Counted from the stretch's first letter, positions 21,490-32,763 are shown. The stretch: DNA of 64,000 bases from Liriodendron chinense (GCA_003013855.2 ML058526.1:2480001-2544000), one strand, 5' to 3'. The notes: generated by a model not told the origin, from the letters alone. Translations and numbers: made by a program.

Positions 21490-22490
21490 AGCAGGAGAGT
21501 TCGTAAAATTCTTTGTGTGCACTCTCATCATTTTGATTCCTAAAATCTTGAACTCAGAAAAATTAGCGGACTTTAGGCTAATCAATCTTTGTAATTACGT
21601 CTACAAGTTCATCGACAAACTTATAGCTCTTAGGAATGTTAAGATCCCCCCCAAAATCATTTTGTAGGAGCAATGAGCATTTGTGTAAGTGAAAAGTATA
21701 AAGGGAAACATTGCTATTACGAACGAGATGGAAAAAGAGATTGACCGCAAGGTGTAAGGGGAAAATGTGATATTGAACCTTGACATAGAAAGGTCTTACG
21801 ATAGTTTGGAATAGGACTTCATCTTCTTAATGTTGGAGAAGTTTAGCTTCTCAAAATCTTGAGGTATGATGATGGAAAGACGTTAGAAAAATGGTTTTAA
21901 GTCGTGTTGATGGAAAGATGTTAGAAAACAGTTTTAACTTAACCGCTGCATTCTCATCCTGTTATGGTGTGGGAACTAGTTCACGAGCTGAAGCAAAAGC
22001 CATGATTGAGGGTCTCTCCTTATGTCTGGACAGAGGTTTTCGGAGGATCATTGTGAATAATGATACAAAAATTATAGTGGATATGGTTGCTAACGGCCTC
22101 TCTAATTCCTAGAACCTATGGTATTGGAGCGCTGTCTTCATTTGCTCATGAATAAGGTAGAAGTTTCAGTAAGGTACGTGGTGAGGGAGATTAATGTGGT
22201 GGTTGATTTATTGGCAAAAATGGGGAGTGAGTCCCAAGTGAACAGAATTTTCAATAGCTTGTCGGATCTCCTCTAGAAAAATCGAGGGGCCATCTTCCTC
22301 GATCAAGTTGGCCTAGGGAACATTTCTAAGGGGTGAGGGAAGCCTCCCCCAATTTTGGGTGGGTTTGGTTTTGTTGGGGACATGATAGGTGGTTCCGGGC
22401 ATTATTTTTTGTATGTTCGGTGGTAGCCCGAATCTATAATTAGAATTTTGTATAGCTTCTCCTTCTTTTAATGAAGTGCTTCTTTCGAAA
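21490..22490 (+). pseudogene. Internally deleted LINE: RT joined to RNase H
   Basis: RT traces at 21505-21860 (LIPKILNSEKLADFRLINLC, LNLDIERSYD, DFIFLMLEKF) correspond to the N-terminal RT motifs. They pass near 21900 into an RNase H end (CYGVGTSSRAEAKAMIEGL, then NDTKIIVDM) at 21891-22112. The RT catalytic centre and zf-RVT region are missing. The tail GGTGGTAGCCCGAATC ending A-rich at about 22490 matches 7338-7440 in unit 1. Confidence 0.8.
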
Positions 22491-23349
22491 AATAAAAGAA
22501 TGAAAGATCTTCTAATTATTTAAAATTATCTAGGGGATGATGTCAAGGAGATCCCATGTCCCTAGTATTTTCATCATTTTGGCGGAGGTTATTATCTTGG
22601 GTAGCCGCCTTTGCTTATGGTAAATCTGTATCCACTGTTATCTCCCTAGGGGTATGATGATAGAAAAATGTTGAAAGACGATTCTAAGTCATGTTGAATG
22701 AAAGATTTTCTAGTAATTTAAAATTATGTAGGGGATGATGTCAGGGAGATCCCATATCCCTAGTATTTTCTTCATTTTTGCGGAGGTTGTTATCTTGTGC
22801 AGCATGGGAATTAATTGCACTTCCAGCTTCCTATATCTTGCCCTATTATTTTGTACATATAATTTGTTGATGATACGATTAATTTCATGAATAAAGGAAG
22901 CTTTTCGTGAACGACGTGATAAAATTTCTCAAAATCTATAAAGAAGCCTTGCGAGAAAAGAATAAGCAAGCAAAAAAGGTGCTTTATATTGTCCACAAAA
23001 GCTTTTGTGGCTTTGATTTAGGTGTTAGTACAAATGAATGACTTCAGGCAAGCCACCTTTTCGCTGACGTACTAGGAGTCCCATTATCCAAGGGTAGGAA
23101 AGGGGCAACCAGTTCCAACACCTCATTCAGAAGATAAAGTCAATTTTTGTTGATATCTTTTTGGGAGAATGCCAAGGCAAAAGGAAAAGGTATTAGCTTC
23201 GATGCTCAAAACTTTCTTTTCCAAATTAAGAAGGCGAATTAAGAATTAGGAGAGTGATGGAGGTCATGAAGATCCTAAAAATGAAAATATTTTAAATCTT
23301 CTGTGTGGCTATTCCCTATGGATAAAATTTCTTGAGGTTTGAAGATAAG
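22491..23349. other. Block B non-coding sequence, unit 2
   Basis: Counterpart of 7441-8289, with no gene. The two GATGATGTCA phrases are retained. Confidence 0.5.
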
Positions 23350-24150
23350 CAAGTGAGAGTGGATAATGTTATAGCTAGGATTTCTAAATGGCTTAGGATT
23401 ATCGAGCCCCAGTTTCTCGATCCACCCTAGAGCAAAGGGGGACCATATTCGAATCCTTTAGGAACTAGGGGTCGAACTTACGAACATGGCATCCTCGCAT
23501 ATGATTGTAGTTACCTGGAGGAGACCAAATGAGGGGTGGGTGAAGGTGAATGTAGATGGATCCTCTCGAGGCAATTCGGGTGCTTCTGGCGGGGGTGGAG
23601 TTTGTAGGGACCAGCCTTAGCATGTTTCTTTTTGTGTTCTCTTCGGGGTATGGTATTAGGACCAATAACAAGGCAGAAGTGAAGGCGCTAGTGGAGGGTT
23701 TGAATTTGTGCAAAGAGCGGGGCTATTCAAAAGTTGACGTGGAAAGTGACTCGGCTTTAGTTGTTGGGCTGCTGAATTGCAATGCTCCTTCGATGTGGAG
23801 GATGTGGTATTGGAGGCGACGAGTGGAAGTTAATCGTTGCCAAATTCAGGTGGAGATTACGGCTGCACCGAGAGAGGCTAATATGGTAGTAGATGGTTTA
23901 GCAAGGTGGGGTAGCGAATCCTAGGCCAATCGTTTCTTTCTTGGGCCGGCAGAGCTTCCACTCCAAATCTGGGGCAACCTGTTGTTGGACAAAATGGGAG
24001 TGGGTAATTTGAAAAGCAAGAGGGGTTGAATAGGGTGTATCTAGTCAAACGATAGGCGAGCCGAGCTTTTTTGTTGCTTTCACCTAGCCCGTAGGTTGAG
24101 TCTCTGTTCTTTAGCCTTGCGTTTGCAATAAAATCTTTAAAAAAAAGGTT
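23350..24150 (+). pseudogene. LINE 3' end with RNase H domain, unit 2
   Basis: Counterpart of 8290-9122. The frame at 23556-23924 contains EVKALVEGLNLCKERGYS, VESDSA and the downstream PREANMVVDGLARWGSE, so it is longer at its C-terminus than unit 1. However, a frameshift before 23556 disconnects the GWVKVNVD segment. The A-run is near 24140. Confidence 0.85.
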
Positions 24151-24189
24151 CTTGAGGCTAAATAATTCTTTAAATTCATTCAAATGTAT

Positions 24190-24560
24190 AGATGAACAAA
24201 GTAAAAAATATTGCGAGATTTGTTGTTGGACCTGCCTCTCGTCATTAACAAATCCAAATGGATGGTGGGTCAAGGTAACATCAATCTTTGGACTCAAAAT
24301 TGGATGGGGGATAGAATTTTAATGGATGCAGAAAATGTGAACATGCCTGATCATCTTAAGAATGAGAGAGTTGTATATTATTGGGCTAAGGGCAGTGGCT
24401 AGAGGTTGTTAAATCTTGAGGCATATGTTCCTAACAATGTGTTGCTTCAAGTGAAAGAGGTAGGCATCAAGATTCATGACTGGAGTGATCAACTTATCTA
24501 GACGATCACAACGTTAGGGAAGTTTTCTTCTAAATTAGCTTGGAACTTGATTTGAAATAG
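24190..24560 (+). pseudogene. LINE fragment: RT end and zinc-binding region, unit 2
   Basis: Best preserved at 24211-24402, where SKWMVGQGNINLWTQNWMGD is open. This is a typical phrase preceding the zf-RVT domain. It closes at a TAG after WAKGSG. Counterpart of 9130-9560. Confidence 0.7.
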
Positions 24561-24787
24561 ATAGGACCTACAAATGTTGGCGCATTGGGTCAGGATAAGC
24601 ACATATTCCTCCTAAATGTTTTGTTTTTGTCTAGAAGATTACATACTCGGTAATTCCAGTATGTGAAAAATTTAGAAAATAGGGGTTCAACTTGTCTGTA
24701 GATGTGTTTGTTGCGATAAAGTCACTTTTCATCACATCAGGACCAGTTCTGGAGTAGGGTAATGGGGCTAAAGAAGAAGAGAGTGAA

Positions 24788-25170
24788 ATGGAGGAGGATG
24801 TGCCCGCAGATGCTCAGCAACACTGGGAGAGAAATGTTTCGTGGTCTCAATTAGGTGTAGTGGCGAGGAAGTTTCTTGCGGAGGAGGGGCTTGATGACAT
24901 TGTTGTTATTCTTGTCGCTGGCAATTTAATAAGGGTGTTGCATCAAAGAGAAGTGGTGGATAGAGGCCCACAGATGCTAGGAGAGGGAGGAGGTGCGCGT
25001 AGATGTTGGGCAACACTGGGGGAGAAATGTTTCGAGGTCTTAGTTAGGTATAGTGGCGAGGAAGTTTCTTGTAGAGGAGGGACTTGATGACATTGTTATT
25101 CTTGTAGTTGGCAATACAATAAGGGCGTTGCATTAAAGAGAAGTGGTGGATTGAGGCCAACCACTCTAGA
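24788..25170. repeat. Two-copy tandem repeat, unit 2
   Basis: Counterpart of 9760-10140. The anchor GCAACACTGGG(G/A)GA follows 24809 and 25002. A 99-codon open frame (24788-25087, plus) crosses both repeats, but the unit 1 copy is not open in that frame, so I do not call it a gene. Confidence 0.75.
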
Positions 25171-26239
25171 TAGTAGGGTCTCAGATTATGGCAGTAGCGA
25201 TAACAACCAACAATGGGCTTCCCATTGGGCAAGTGTTGGGTGTAGTGGACTTGAATAACTTATTCTATTCAAATGATCTAGCGAAGAAAGTTTGGATTCA
25301 TTTTTCGTCCAATCACAAAGACTAGGAGCCAAAAAAAAAAAAAAAAAAGTTAGTGATGTTGTGTATGATTTACAAGATAAGTGCCTAGCATACAACCCAA
25401 TTCAAGAATTCATATAGTTCAAATGATTAAACACAAGAAAGAATAGAATTGCAAACACAAGCATGTATAGTGGTTCGGCCAAGAGCCTGTCCAAATGTCA
25501 TGAAACTGCTCTTAGATTTATTAATTGTTTGCCCAAAAGCCCCAATATATTTTTACAGGAATCTTTTCTGGTTTTCCACTGAATGTTTTCTCCAGTTCTT
25601 GAACAATATTGTGGCATCCATGAAGTGAAGATGCAAAAGTATTGGGCATGAGCTTGGCAAGTGATAGGGTTGGCATATCCTTTTCTAAATAAGACTCGAG
25701 ATGTACTCTGGTTAGTACCTAGCTCGGTTAAAAATATAAATAAGGCAGGTGGTAGTGGTCTCCTTGCTGAATGCATCTAGATGACTTAAAGAATTCAAAT
25801 ATTTTGCCGGTGATGGAAATAAAGAACCAATAGCTCTTCCAGTATCTCGCCACCATGTCAATCATTGGCTTAAGAACCCGAATCTTTCAATTAGCACTTG
25901 AACTATAAACTCTAATTCTAATCAATTATATGTTTTCTCCTCCTCAAGCTTTTCGATCAATTTCATTCACCATTTTACTTTACCATTGAAATTTCACCCT
26001 TCAGAAATAAAACATTACCTAAGAGAGAGAGAGAGATGCCTCGCTCTAGATTAACAGGTCATCTTCAACATTAAAGCTAAATCCAGAGACAGAGAGATAC
26101 CTCGCTCTAGATTAACGAATCAATCTTCAACATTAAAGCTAAATCCATATAACAATTTAGTCTCATACAATATTGTTGAAAGATTGTAGAGTACTTCCAG
26201 GCTTGTCAATTTGTACAACTAGAGCACTACATGGTTCTA
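25171..26239. other. Blocks B/C non-coding sequence, unit 2
   Basis: Counterpart of 10141-10833 and 11397-11733. It holds the empty site of the unit 1 solo LTR near 25863 and a small duplicated segment around 26036-26150. No gene. Confidence 0.5.
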
Positions 26240-27195
26240 TGATGCAGGACAGCCCTAAATATGATGCATGCTCATGAACACAATTATTCAACGGAAATAA
26301 AAGCAATAATAATAATGAAATCTAGCATCAATCATCATAAACTAAGAAAATCATAAAGGTAACATGCAATGGGACGGGCCATCATCACAACCGTGGAGTA
26401 TGGAATTCAATTATTGCTTAGGTTGGACCCGGCGAGGGATGGAACCTCCCGATCTTGCATGGTCATACCCAATCGATCAATGAGGATCACTAGTCCGAAG
26501 AACCAGGAGGTTTCTCGGATTAGGGATTTGAGAATTTGTGGGTTTAGGGTTTGGATCGATTCTCAAGGTTTAGATCGTGGGGAATAAACAAAATAGAAGT
26601 TTAGAAGGATAGTAATAGAAGATGAAATACCTGGAAGAAGTTGGAGGGGCACAAGAAGAATAGAGAAGAAGGAGATCAAGGAAGAAGAAGAAGCACCATG
26701 AGAGAGGGAAAGAGGAAGGAGGCAACCAAAGGTTTGCTCTTTTTCATAAATCAACAACTAATAAAAAAGGTTTAGGGCAACACCCTTATAAAATTCGGAA
26801 TTAGTATAATTACCAAAATACCCCTACTAACAAAATTTCAAAAAAAAGACATTTGCATGAAAAAAACGTACCCACACTAACCCAAAACTCAAATAAGTAA
26901 AAAATGCGTAAAATAAACTCAAATCTAAGATGTCCAATGCCCTCCAATGATGGTGTGATGAAAGTGGGCCACAATGAACCAACGGTCCGATCACATCATC
27001 ATCACGATCCAACGGTCTGATCATCTCCTCAAAGCAACTTACACATGTCTTCCCAAGGTGGGGTCTTTTCAAATGTCTCGGACTACATGTGTAAGGTCTT
27101 CAATGCTCCTCAATAGTCGCCTATCCACAAGGATGGTACGTGTGGTTGGCGCTTTCTTCATTGGTACACTTGAAATGGTCTTGTGTTCCGCATCA
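26240..27195 (-). repeat. 3' LTR of the Ty3 element
   Basis: 956 bp with TGATGC/GCATCA ends. On the minus strand the element's reading frame runs into it and stops at 27158. A purine-rich GAGGAGAA on the minus strand just right of 27195 is the expected plus-strand priming tract. Confidence 0.93.
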
Positions 27196-29257
27196 TTCTC
27201 CTCGTCTGAGAAGAACTCGACTCCGGCGAGTTAAAACTCTTGTGGCGCTCTAGTAAATCTGGATTAACGCTCTGTAACTCCACTTCTATCAACCATGTAG
27301 ATTCTGACGGTGGTTTGTTCTTCCGTTTGACAATGTATCTTTGGAAACTTCCGCCTCTCATAAAAATGATCTCTTCACCCAAGATCTCCTCAATTTCTTC
27401 TTTATGGGTAATGGGTGGAGGAAGGGGTGGAAGGGGTTGTGTAGCAACATCAGAACAAGGCCATGAAAGGGACGATGGATCAACGATGGGATGGTGGGAA
27501 CGGACTAGATCTTCCACATTAAAAGTTGGGTTAATGCCCATTTCAGATGGAAGGTCGATCTGATACACGTTGGACCCAATTTTCTGCAATATCTTGAATG
27601 GTCCAGCACTACGCGCTTGTAATTTCTTAGCGGAACCTTGTGAGAACCGCTTAGGCCTTATCCTCACCATTACATGGTCTCCTTTCTGAAATTCTTGCAA
27701 TCTACGATGAGAATCAGCTGAGATTTTAGAATCATCATTGCTTTTATTTATCCGCTGTCTAATATGTGTATGCAAATCATGAATATGGCGTGCGAATGCA
27801 TTGGCTGACTCTGAAGACCTTTGGATGACAGACATGGGTGACACTAAAGGACACTCTGAAAAATCCACGAACTTGGAATAAACAATCCTATGGAAATAAA
27901 CAATCCTATGACCTAGAACTTGGAAAACTGAAACAAAAGGACACTTCCCACGGGTGACACATAATTTCTCATTATAAGTATTATAAACAAGGATGATTTT
28001 CAGGTATCCCAACACTTGAGAACAAACACTAATAATACCAAGTCTTAAGCAGACCTTGGCATAAGCCATTATGTCCAAAATGTCACCAAGATACGGGATA
28101 AGGACTATGGTCATCATATCCACCATGACGTGAATACGTCGCATGATGGCTTGATACTTGATTAAAACTTTGTGGGCGGTCAAGATATGCCCACATGTGT
28201 GCCATATGCCATTGTTCTTGGAAGTGAAAAGAGCAGGCATGACACACAAAACAAAACTCCAACTCAAACTTTCCTTATTGAATTCTTCCCCAAGAAGTCT
28301 ATCAAATTGATGCTGCATTTCTGTATTTTCTACGGGGTTCACCTGGTATGGAGGAAAGCTTGACAAGACCGACCCAGGGACAAGATTGATTGCGTGCTGA
28401 ATGTCCCATTTGGGTGAAAATTTATCCCATAAATCATCTGGTGGGATATCACAAGTCATGTGGGTGTCTACCATCATATCCTCACAAGTCTCCTTTTCAA
28501 ATTCATTCGTGTGCATTATGGTAAGAGACTTAGATTGGGACTCTACATCACTTAAGTCACACATGACATCTAGAAGTGGTGCAGTCTCAATTTCTTCGAC
28601 CTTTTCATCACTAGCACACACTTCGTCATCCTCAACGATGATAAGCGATGCCTCAATTTCTTCCATTTCATCATTAGTGACGTTAGGCACGTACTCTTCC
28701 ACTTCATAAACATCATGTTTGGATTCTTCCAACTGGCCATTCACCAAGGTATTATCTTGCTTCCAAGGAAATATAATTGGTGTTAAACACCCCAATTGTT
28801 TATAAGCTGAGATTTCCTTAATGATGGGTTGGACCACTTTACAAGGAGAGGACCATATTGGTTTTGTGTTTGGACGAGAAGGTGGGGCAACTCCCTTATG
28901 AGCCAAGGGCTTTTGACGATAAGAGATGAGAAGATATTTTTTTTTCAAACGCTCTTTCATCTCTTCCCATTGTGAGATCGGGGCTCTCCCAACTCTATCA
29001 ATTCTTCGCTCCAAATCTGCCCAAAACGACTTGGCTTGGCCCTCCAATTTCAACTTGGCAAACCGCACTCGACGATCATTCGACATATCATACCAATAAA
29101 AAAAATAGTCCAAGTCTTCAAGCCAATCAAGGAATGTTTGTGGGTCCATGTGACCATTAAAGGAGGCCAACTCATCGGAGTTCGGCTTTCCATTGGGTCT
29201 CGACGGCCACACGAAAACACTTAATGGCCCTGAAGATCTCAAACGTCTATACTCCAT
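27158..29257 (-). CDS. 699-aa gag-to-chromodomain polyprotein of a deleted Ty3 element
   Basis: One uninterrupted frame. Residues about 30-110 are the retrotransposon gag core (SFNGHMDPQTFLDWLEDLDY, then WADLERR). No CCHC knuckle or protease motif follows. Residues 175-270 are acidic. Residues about 283-470 are a collapsed RT in which HAINLVPGS, MPALFTSK and GDIL are recognisable but no YxDD centre is seen. The integrase core is absent. Residues 522-584 match the integrase C-terminal part (GDHVMVRIRPKRF, AGPFKILQKIG), and 620-672 a chromodomain (EEIEEIL, YIVKRKN, STW). The last 13 residues are encoded inside the LTR, as in several chromoviruses. The enzymes must come from another element. Confidence 0.85.
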   Translation of the reverse strand: MEYRRLRSSGPLSVFVWPSRPNGKPNSDELASFNGHMDPQTFLDWLEDLDYFFYWYDMSNDRRVRFAKLKLEGQAKSFWADLERRIDRVGRAPISQWEEMKERLKKKYLLISYRQKPLAHKGVAPPSRPNTKPIWSSPCKVVQPIIKEISAYKQLGCLTPIIFPWKQDNTLVNGQLEESKHDVYEVEEYVPNVTNDEMEEIEASLIIVEDDEVCASDEKVEEIETAPLLDVMCDLSDVESQSKSLTIMHTNEFEKETCEDMMVDTHMTCDIPPDDLWDKFSPKWDIQHAINLVPGSVLSSFPPYQVNPVENTEMQHQFDRLLGEEFNKESLSWSFVLCVMPALFTSKNNGIWHTCGHILTAHKVLIKYQAIMRRIHVMVDMMTIVLIPYLGDILDIMAYAKVCLRLGIISVCSQVLGYLKIILVYNTYNEKLCVTRGKCPFVSVFQVLGHRIVYFHRIVYSKFVDFSECPLVSPMSVIQRSSESANAFARHIHDLHTHIRQRINKSNDDSKISADSHRRLQEFQKGDHVMVRIRPKRFSQGSAKKLQARSAGPFKILQKIGSNVYQIDLPSEMGINPTFNVEDLVRSHHPIVDPSSLSWPCSDVATQPLPPLPPPITHKEEIEEILGEEIIFMRGGSFQRYIVKRKNKPPSESTWLIEVELQSVNPDLLERHKSFNSPESSSSQTRRMMRNTRPFQVYQ

Positions 29258-29360
29258 TCACTACGGGAAGACTCTATGGACTGGTGACTCACAATATGAA
29301 TGCGATGAATTTAAACTACAATGAACTGACATTAATTAATTCTAGATGATGCGACTCAAA

Positions 29361-29490
29361 TCTGAAATTTTTCCAAATTAGGAATTTTCTAAAATTGGAA
29401 AGTTTCTAAAATTGGAAACTTTCTAAATCTGAAAATTTTCCAAATTAGGAAACTTTCTAAAATTGGAAACTTTCTAAATCTGGACATTTC
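29361..29490. repeat. AT-rich repeat array in the Ty3 leader
   Basis: Between the primer site and the gag start, a module containing TTTCTAAAATTGGAAA and CCAAATTAGGAA is repeated several times. Its motifs are partly self-complementary. It lies in the transcribed leader, where packaging or dimerisation signals sit in retroelements. The role here is only a guess. Confidence 0.6.
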
Positions 29491-29560
29491 CTAAAACAAA
29501 CCTAAAAATCAAAACCCTAATTTTTTTTATAACTCGATCTAGACAAAACCATGCAAGCCT

Positions 29561-29574
29561 ATTCTCTCATACCA
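29561..29574 (-). promoter_or_regulatory. tRNA-iMet-type primer-binding site of the Ty3 element
   Basis: On the minus strand, TGGTATGAGAGAAT lies four bases from the end of the 5' LTR. It resembles the common plant primer site complementary to initiator tRNA-Met (TGGTATCAGAGC), with two differences in the first twelve bases. Confidence 0.7.
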
Positions 29575-29578
29575 AATT

Positions 29579-30531
29579 TGATGCAGGACAGCCCTAAATA
29601 TGATGCATGCTCATGAACACAATTATTCAGCGGAAATAAAAGCAATAATAATAATGAAATCTAGCATCAATCATCATAAACTAAGAAAATCATAAAGGTA
29701 ACATGCAATGGGACGGGCCATCATCACAACCGTGGAGTATGGAATTCAATTATTGCTTAGGTTGGACCCGGCGAGGGATGGAACCTCCCGATCTTGCATG
29801 GTCATACCCAATCGATCAATGAGGATCACTAGTCCGAAGAACCAGGAGGTTTCTCGGATTAGGGATTTGAGAATTTGTGGGTTTAGGGTTTGGATCGATT
29901 CTCAAGGTTTAGATCGTAGGGAATAAACAAAACAGAAGTTTAGAAGGATAGTAATAGAAGATGAAATACCTGGAAGAAGTTGGAGGGGCACAAGAAGAAT
30001 AGAGAAGAAGGAGATCAAGGAAGAAGAAGCACCATGAGAGAGGGAAAGAGGAAGGAGGCAACCAAAGGTTTGCTCTTTTTCATAAATCAACAACTAATAA
30101 AAAAGGTTTAGGGCAACACCCTTATAAAATTCGGAATTAGTATAATTACCAAAATACCCCTACTAACAAAATTTCAAAAAAAAGACATTTGCATGAAAAA
30201 AACGTACCCACACTAACCCAAAACTCAAATAAGTAAAAAATGCGTAAAATAAACTCAAATCTAAGATGTCCAATGCGCTCCAATGATGGTGTGATGAAAG
30301 TGGGCCACAATGAACCAACGGTCCGATCACATCATCATCACGATCCAACGGTCTGATCATCTCCTCAAAGCAACTTACACATGCCTTCCCAAGGTGGGGT
30401 CTTTTCAAATGTCTCGGACTACATGTGTAAGGTCTTCAATGCTCCTCAATAGTCGCCTATCCACAAGGATGGTACGTGTGGTTGGCGCTTTCTTCATTGG
30501 TACACTTGAAATGGCCTTGTGTTCCGCATCA
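29579..30531 (-). repeat. 5' LTR of the Ty3 element
   Basis: 953 bp, nearly identical to 26240-27195. Differences include one lost GAA triplet near 30020 and single bases such as ATGCCTTCCC for ATGTCTTCCC. Its right end runs directly into a third, truncated LTR. Confidence 0.93.
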
Positions 30532-31271
30532 TCATGGTCATACCCAATCGATCAATGAGGATCACTAGTCCGAAGAACCAGGAGGTTTCTCGGATTAGGG
30601 ATTTGAGAATTTGTGGGTTTAGGGTTTGGATCGATTCTCAAGGTTTAGATCGTGGGGAATAAACAAAACAGAAGTTTAGAAGGATAGTAATAGAAGATGA
30701 AATACCTGGAAGAAGTTGGAGGGGCACAAGAAGAATAGAGAAGAAGGAGATCAGGGAAGAAGAAGAAGCACCATGAGAGAGGGAAAGAGGAAGGAGGCAA
30801 CCAAAGGTTTGCTCTTTTTCATAAATCAACAACTAATCAAAAAGGTTTAGGGCAACACCCTTATAAAATTCAGAATTAGTATAATTACCAAAATACCCCT
30901 ACTAACAAAATTTCAAAAAAAAAGACATTTGCATGAAAAAAACGTACCCACACTAACCCAAAACTCAAATAAGTAAAAAATGCGTAAAATAAACTCAAAT
31001 CTAAGATGTCCAATGCGCTCCAATGATGGTGTGATGAAAGTGGGCCACAATGAACCAACGGTCCGATCACATCATCATCACGATCCAACGGTCTGATCAT
31101 CTCCTCAAAGCAACTTACACATGTCTTCCCAAGGTGGGGTCTTTTCAAATGTCTCGGACTACATGTGTAAGGTCTTCAATGCTCCTCAATAGTCGCCTAT
31201 CCACAAGGATGGTACGTGTGGTTGGCGCTTTCTTCATTGGTACACTTGAAATGGTCTTGTGTTCCGCATCA
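30532..31271 (-). repeat. Third, truncated LTR copy
   Basis: Starts at CATGGTCATACCC, which is an internal LTR position (26459 in the first copy), and continues to the LTR end and the target duplication. It joins the complete second LTR at the trinucleotide CAT. Unequal recombination or a slipped repair event involving a further LTR would produce this. Confidence 0.9.
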
Positions 31272-31838
31272 TTCTAAGATCTAAAACATTGATATGATGT
31301 GATTCATCTTAACAGCCCATGCACAAAAAGTGCCAGACTGAAAGATCTTATATATAAACTTTATGGCATTTTGTGAATCGGACAGTTTATGACCATTGTT
31401 TGTAGTTTTTTTTCATAGAAATTTTGTTACCTGAATCATTCAAGAAGGGCCCGTTAGCTCAGTAGCTTGCATCACTAAACAATGGACCCCATCATACAAA
31501 TTGAAAGCCTGAGCATGGTCCTAACATTAGATAGTATATCTTAATGATTAGGATGGTGTTTTGGACTTTGACATAACTTAATCTGATGAGCTCAAATGCA
31601 TACATATATGGATCTGACAATGACTCAACCCATTTGCACTCTTATTTCTATCAATGTTCAAAACTAAAAAACTCACATGAAATCATGGAAAGTGAGGTGG
31701 ATCAATGACTCAGGAGAGTTGACACATGGGTCATTAGTTTGTTGATGTTGGCTGATACACATGATTATGTGTAAGGGGACCCGTTGTTTGGTGATATAAA
31801 TTGTTCATTGGGTGGACTATATTTGTATAGGACATGCA

Positions 31839-31842
31839 TAGC
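31839..31842. other. Deletion junction in unit 2 with TAGC microhomology
   Basis: Unit 1 has TAGC at 12296-12299 and again at 12625-12628. Unit 2 has a single TAGC here and lacks the 329 bp between them, including the GA microsatellite. This is the signature of microhomology-mediated deletion. Confidence 0.85.
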
Positions 31843-32021
31843 GGAAGATAGAGATTGTTTGTGCTATAAAAGGTGTCCTTGGAACCCATGGATATCATCT
31901 AAAAACAACATTGTCAGGGTCACTAGGAAATGCTCACTTGCATTCATAGCCACTCCGACAATCTATCTAATGGGTGACAGGCATCTCTAAATCAATGTTG
32001 CCAGTTGACAATCAATCCCAC

Positions 32022-32335
32022 AAGGGAAGACCCAATCCAGAGAGGGAAGATACAACATCTAATAGGGAAAGAGCAGAGACTCAGAATAGCAACTGGCGGG
32101 GTTACCTCAATGTCAGGATTTTCACCAAAGAGTTGACTTCGACGGTGCGATGGATAAGGTATCCAGAACCCCAGGTTTCGAACCAGCTGGTTGATTCCGA
32201 GTTTATCAACCAGCTGGTCTCAGGTTCGAGACACACCAGCAGCACCTTAGTGTTCTTTCGGTCGGGCCGGGTCAGGTTCGGGTCGGGTTATGTTTGGGTT
32301 GGGTTCGGGCCGGGTCGTGATAAAAAAAGTGTTTG
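32022..32335. repeat. Unit-2-specific insert ending in an A-run
   Basis: About 310 bp lie between GACAATCA and GTGTTTGTGATG, sequences that are nearly adjacent in unit 1. It includes paired phrases (AACCAGCTGGTTGAT, ATCAACCAGCTGGTC), a GGTTCGAGACAC reminiscent of a polymerase III B box, a GGGTCGGGTT-rich stretch and a terminal AAAAAAA. A SINE-like element is possible. No target duplication is clear. Confidence 0.4.
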
Positions 32336-32689
32336 TGATGTAGCTGGTTCTAGGCTCTCTCTAGTTCTTAGGAAAGACAGTTGTATGCCCTCTACTCGAG
32401 TTATTCATCACAGTTACACCAATTAAATTGAGTCCATCATCTATTAGACACATTTAAAAGATGAGGAAGGGCATGTGAAAATGTCTTCATGACCTTGAAC
32501 AACTCCTACTTTGATGTCTCCCATCTCTAAAAGAATTCCAAAATTCCTGTACTCATCATCATCATCCAAGCTTCATCCAATTAATTGGGGTTGGTTACAT
32601 GAATTTTATTACACCATTCCGCTCTACCAAGGGCCATAACTTTAGTAAGACAAACCATTAAGCCTTCCCTTCAAATTTTTTAAGGGTGG

Positions 32690-32763
32690 GTGCACACCAC
32701 CATAAACTTTGTTACTTGGGCTAAAAAACTTTACAGATTCGGGTGGGAGCCTAGTAAAAAATA
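32690..32763 (-). repeat. LINE 3' tail, unit 2, interrupted
   Basis: Counterpart of 13337-13430 (GGGTGGGTGCACACCACC). It is cut off at 32763 by the transposon nest, and the remainder resumes at 34302. Confidence 0.75.

Larger units (their letters stand above)
26240..31271 (-). mobile_element. Young non-autonomous Ty3 chromovirus-type element with an extra partial LTR
   Basis: The insertion begins TGATGC and ends GCATCA, and is flanked by TTCTA at 26235-26239 and 31272-31276. Unit 1 at 11729-11733 has one TTCTA with uninterrupted flanks. From left: a full LTR, an internal region with one long minus-strand frame, a primer-binding site, a second full LTR, and a third LTR lacking its left part. 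The two full LTRs differ at only about seven positions by eye, so insertion was recent and later than the 14-kb duplication. Confidence 0.95.

Noticed and set aside
24788..25087. 99-codon ORF on the plus strand
   Set aside because: It crosses a tandem repeat, is not open in unit 1 (9760-10060), and has no recognised motif.
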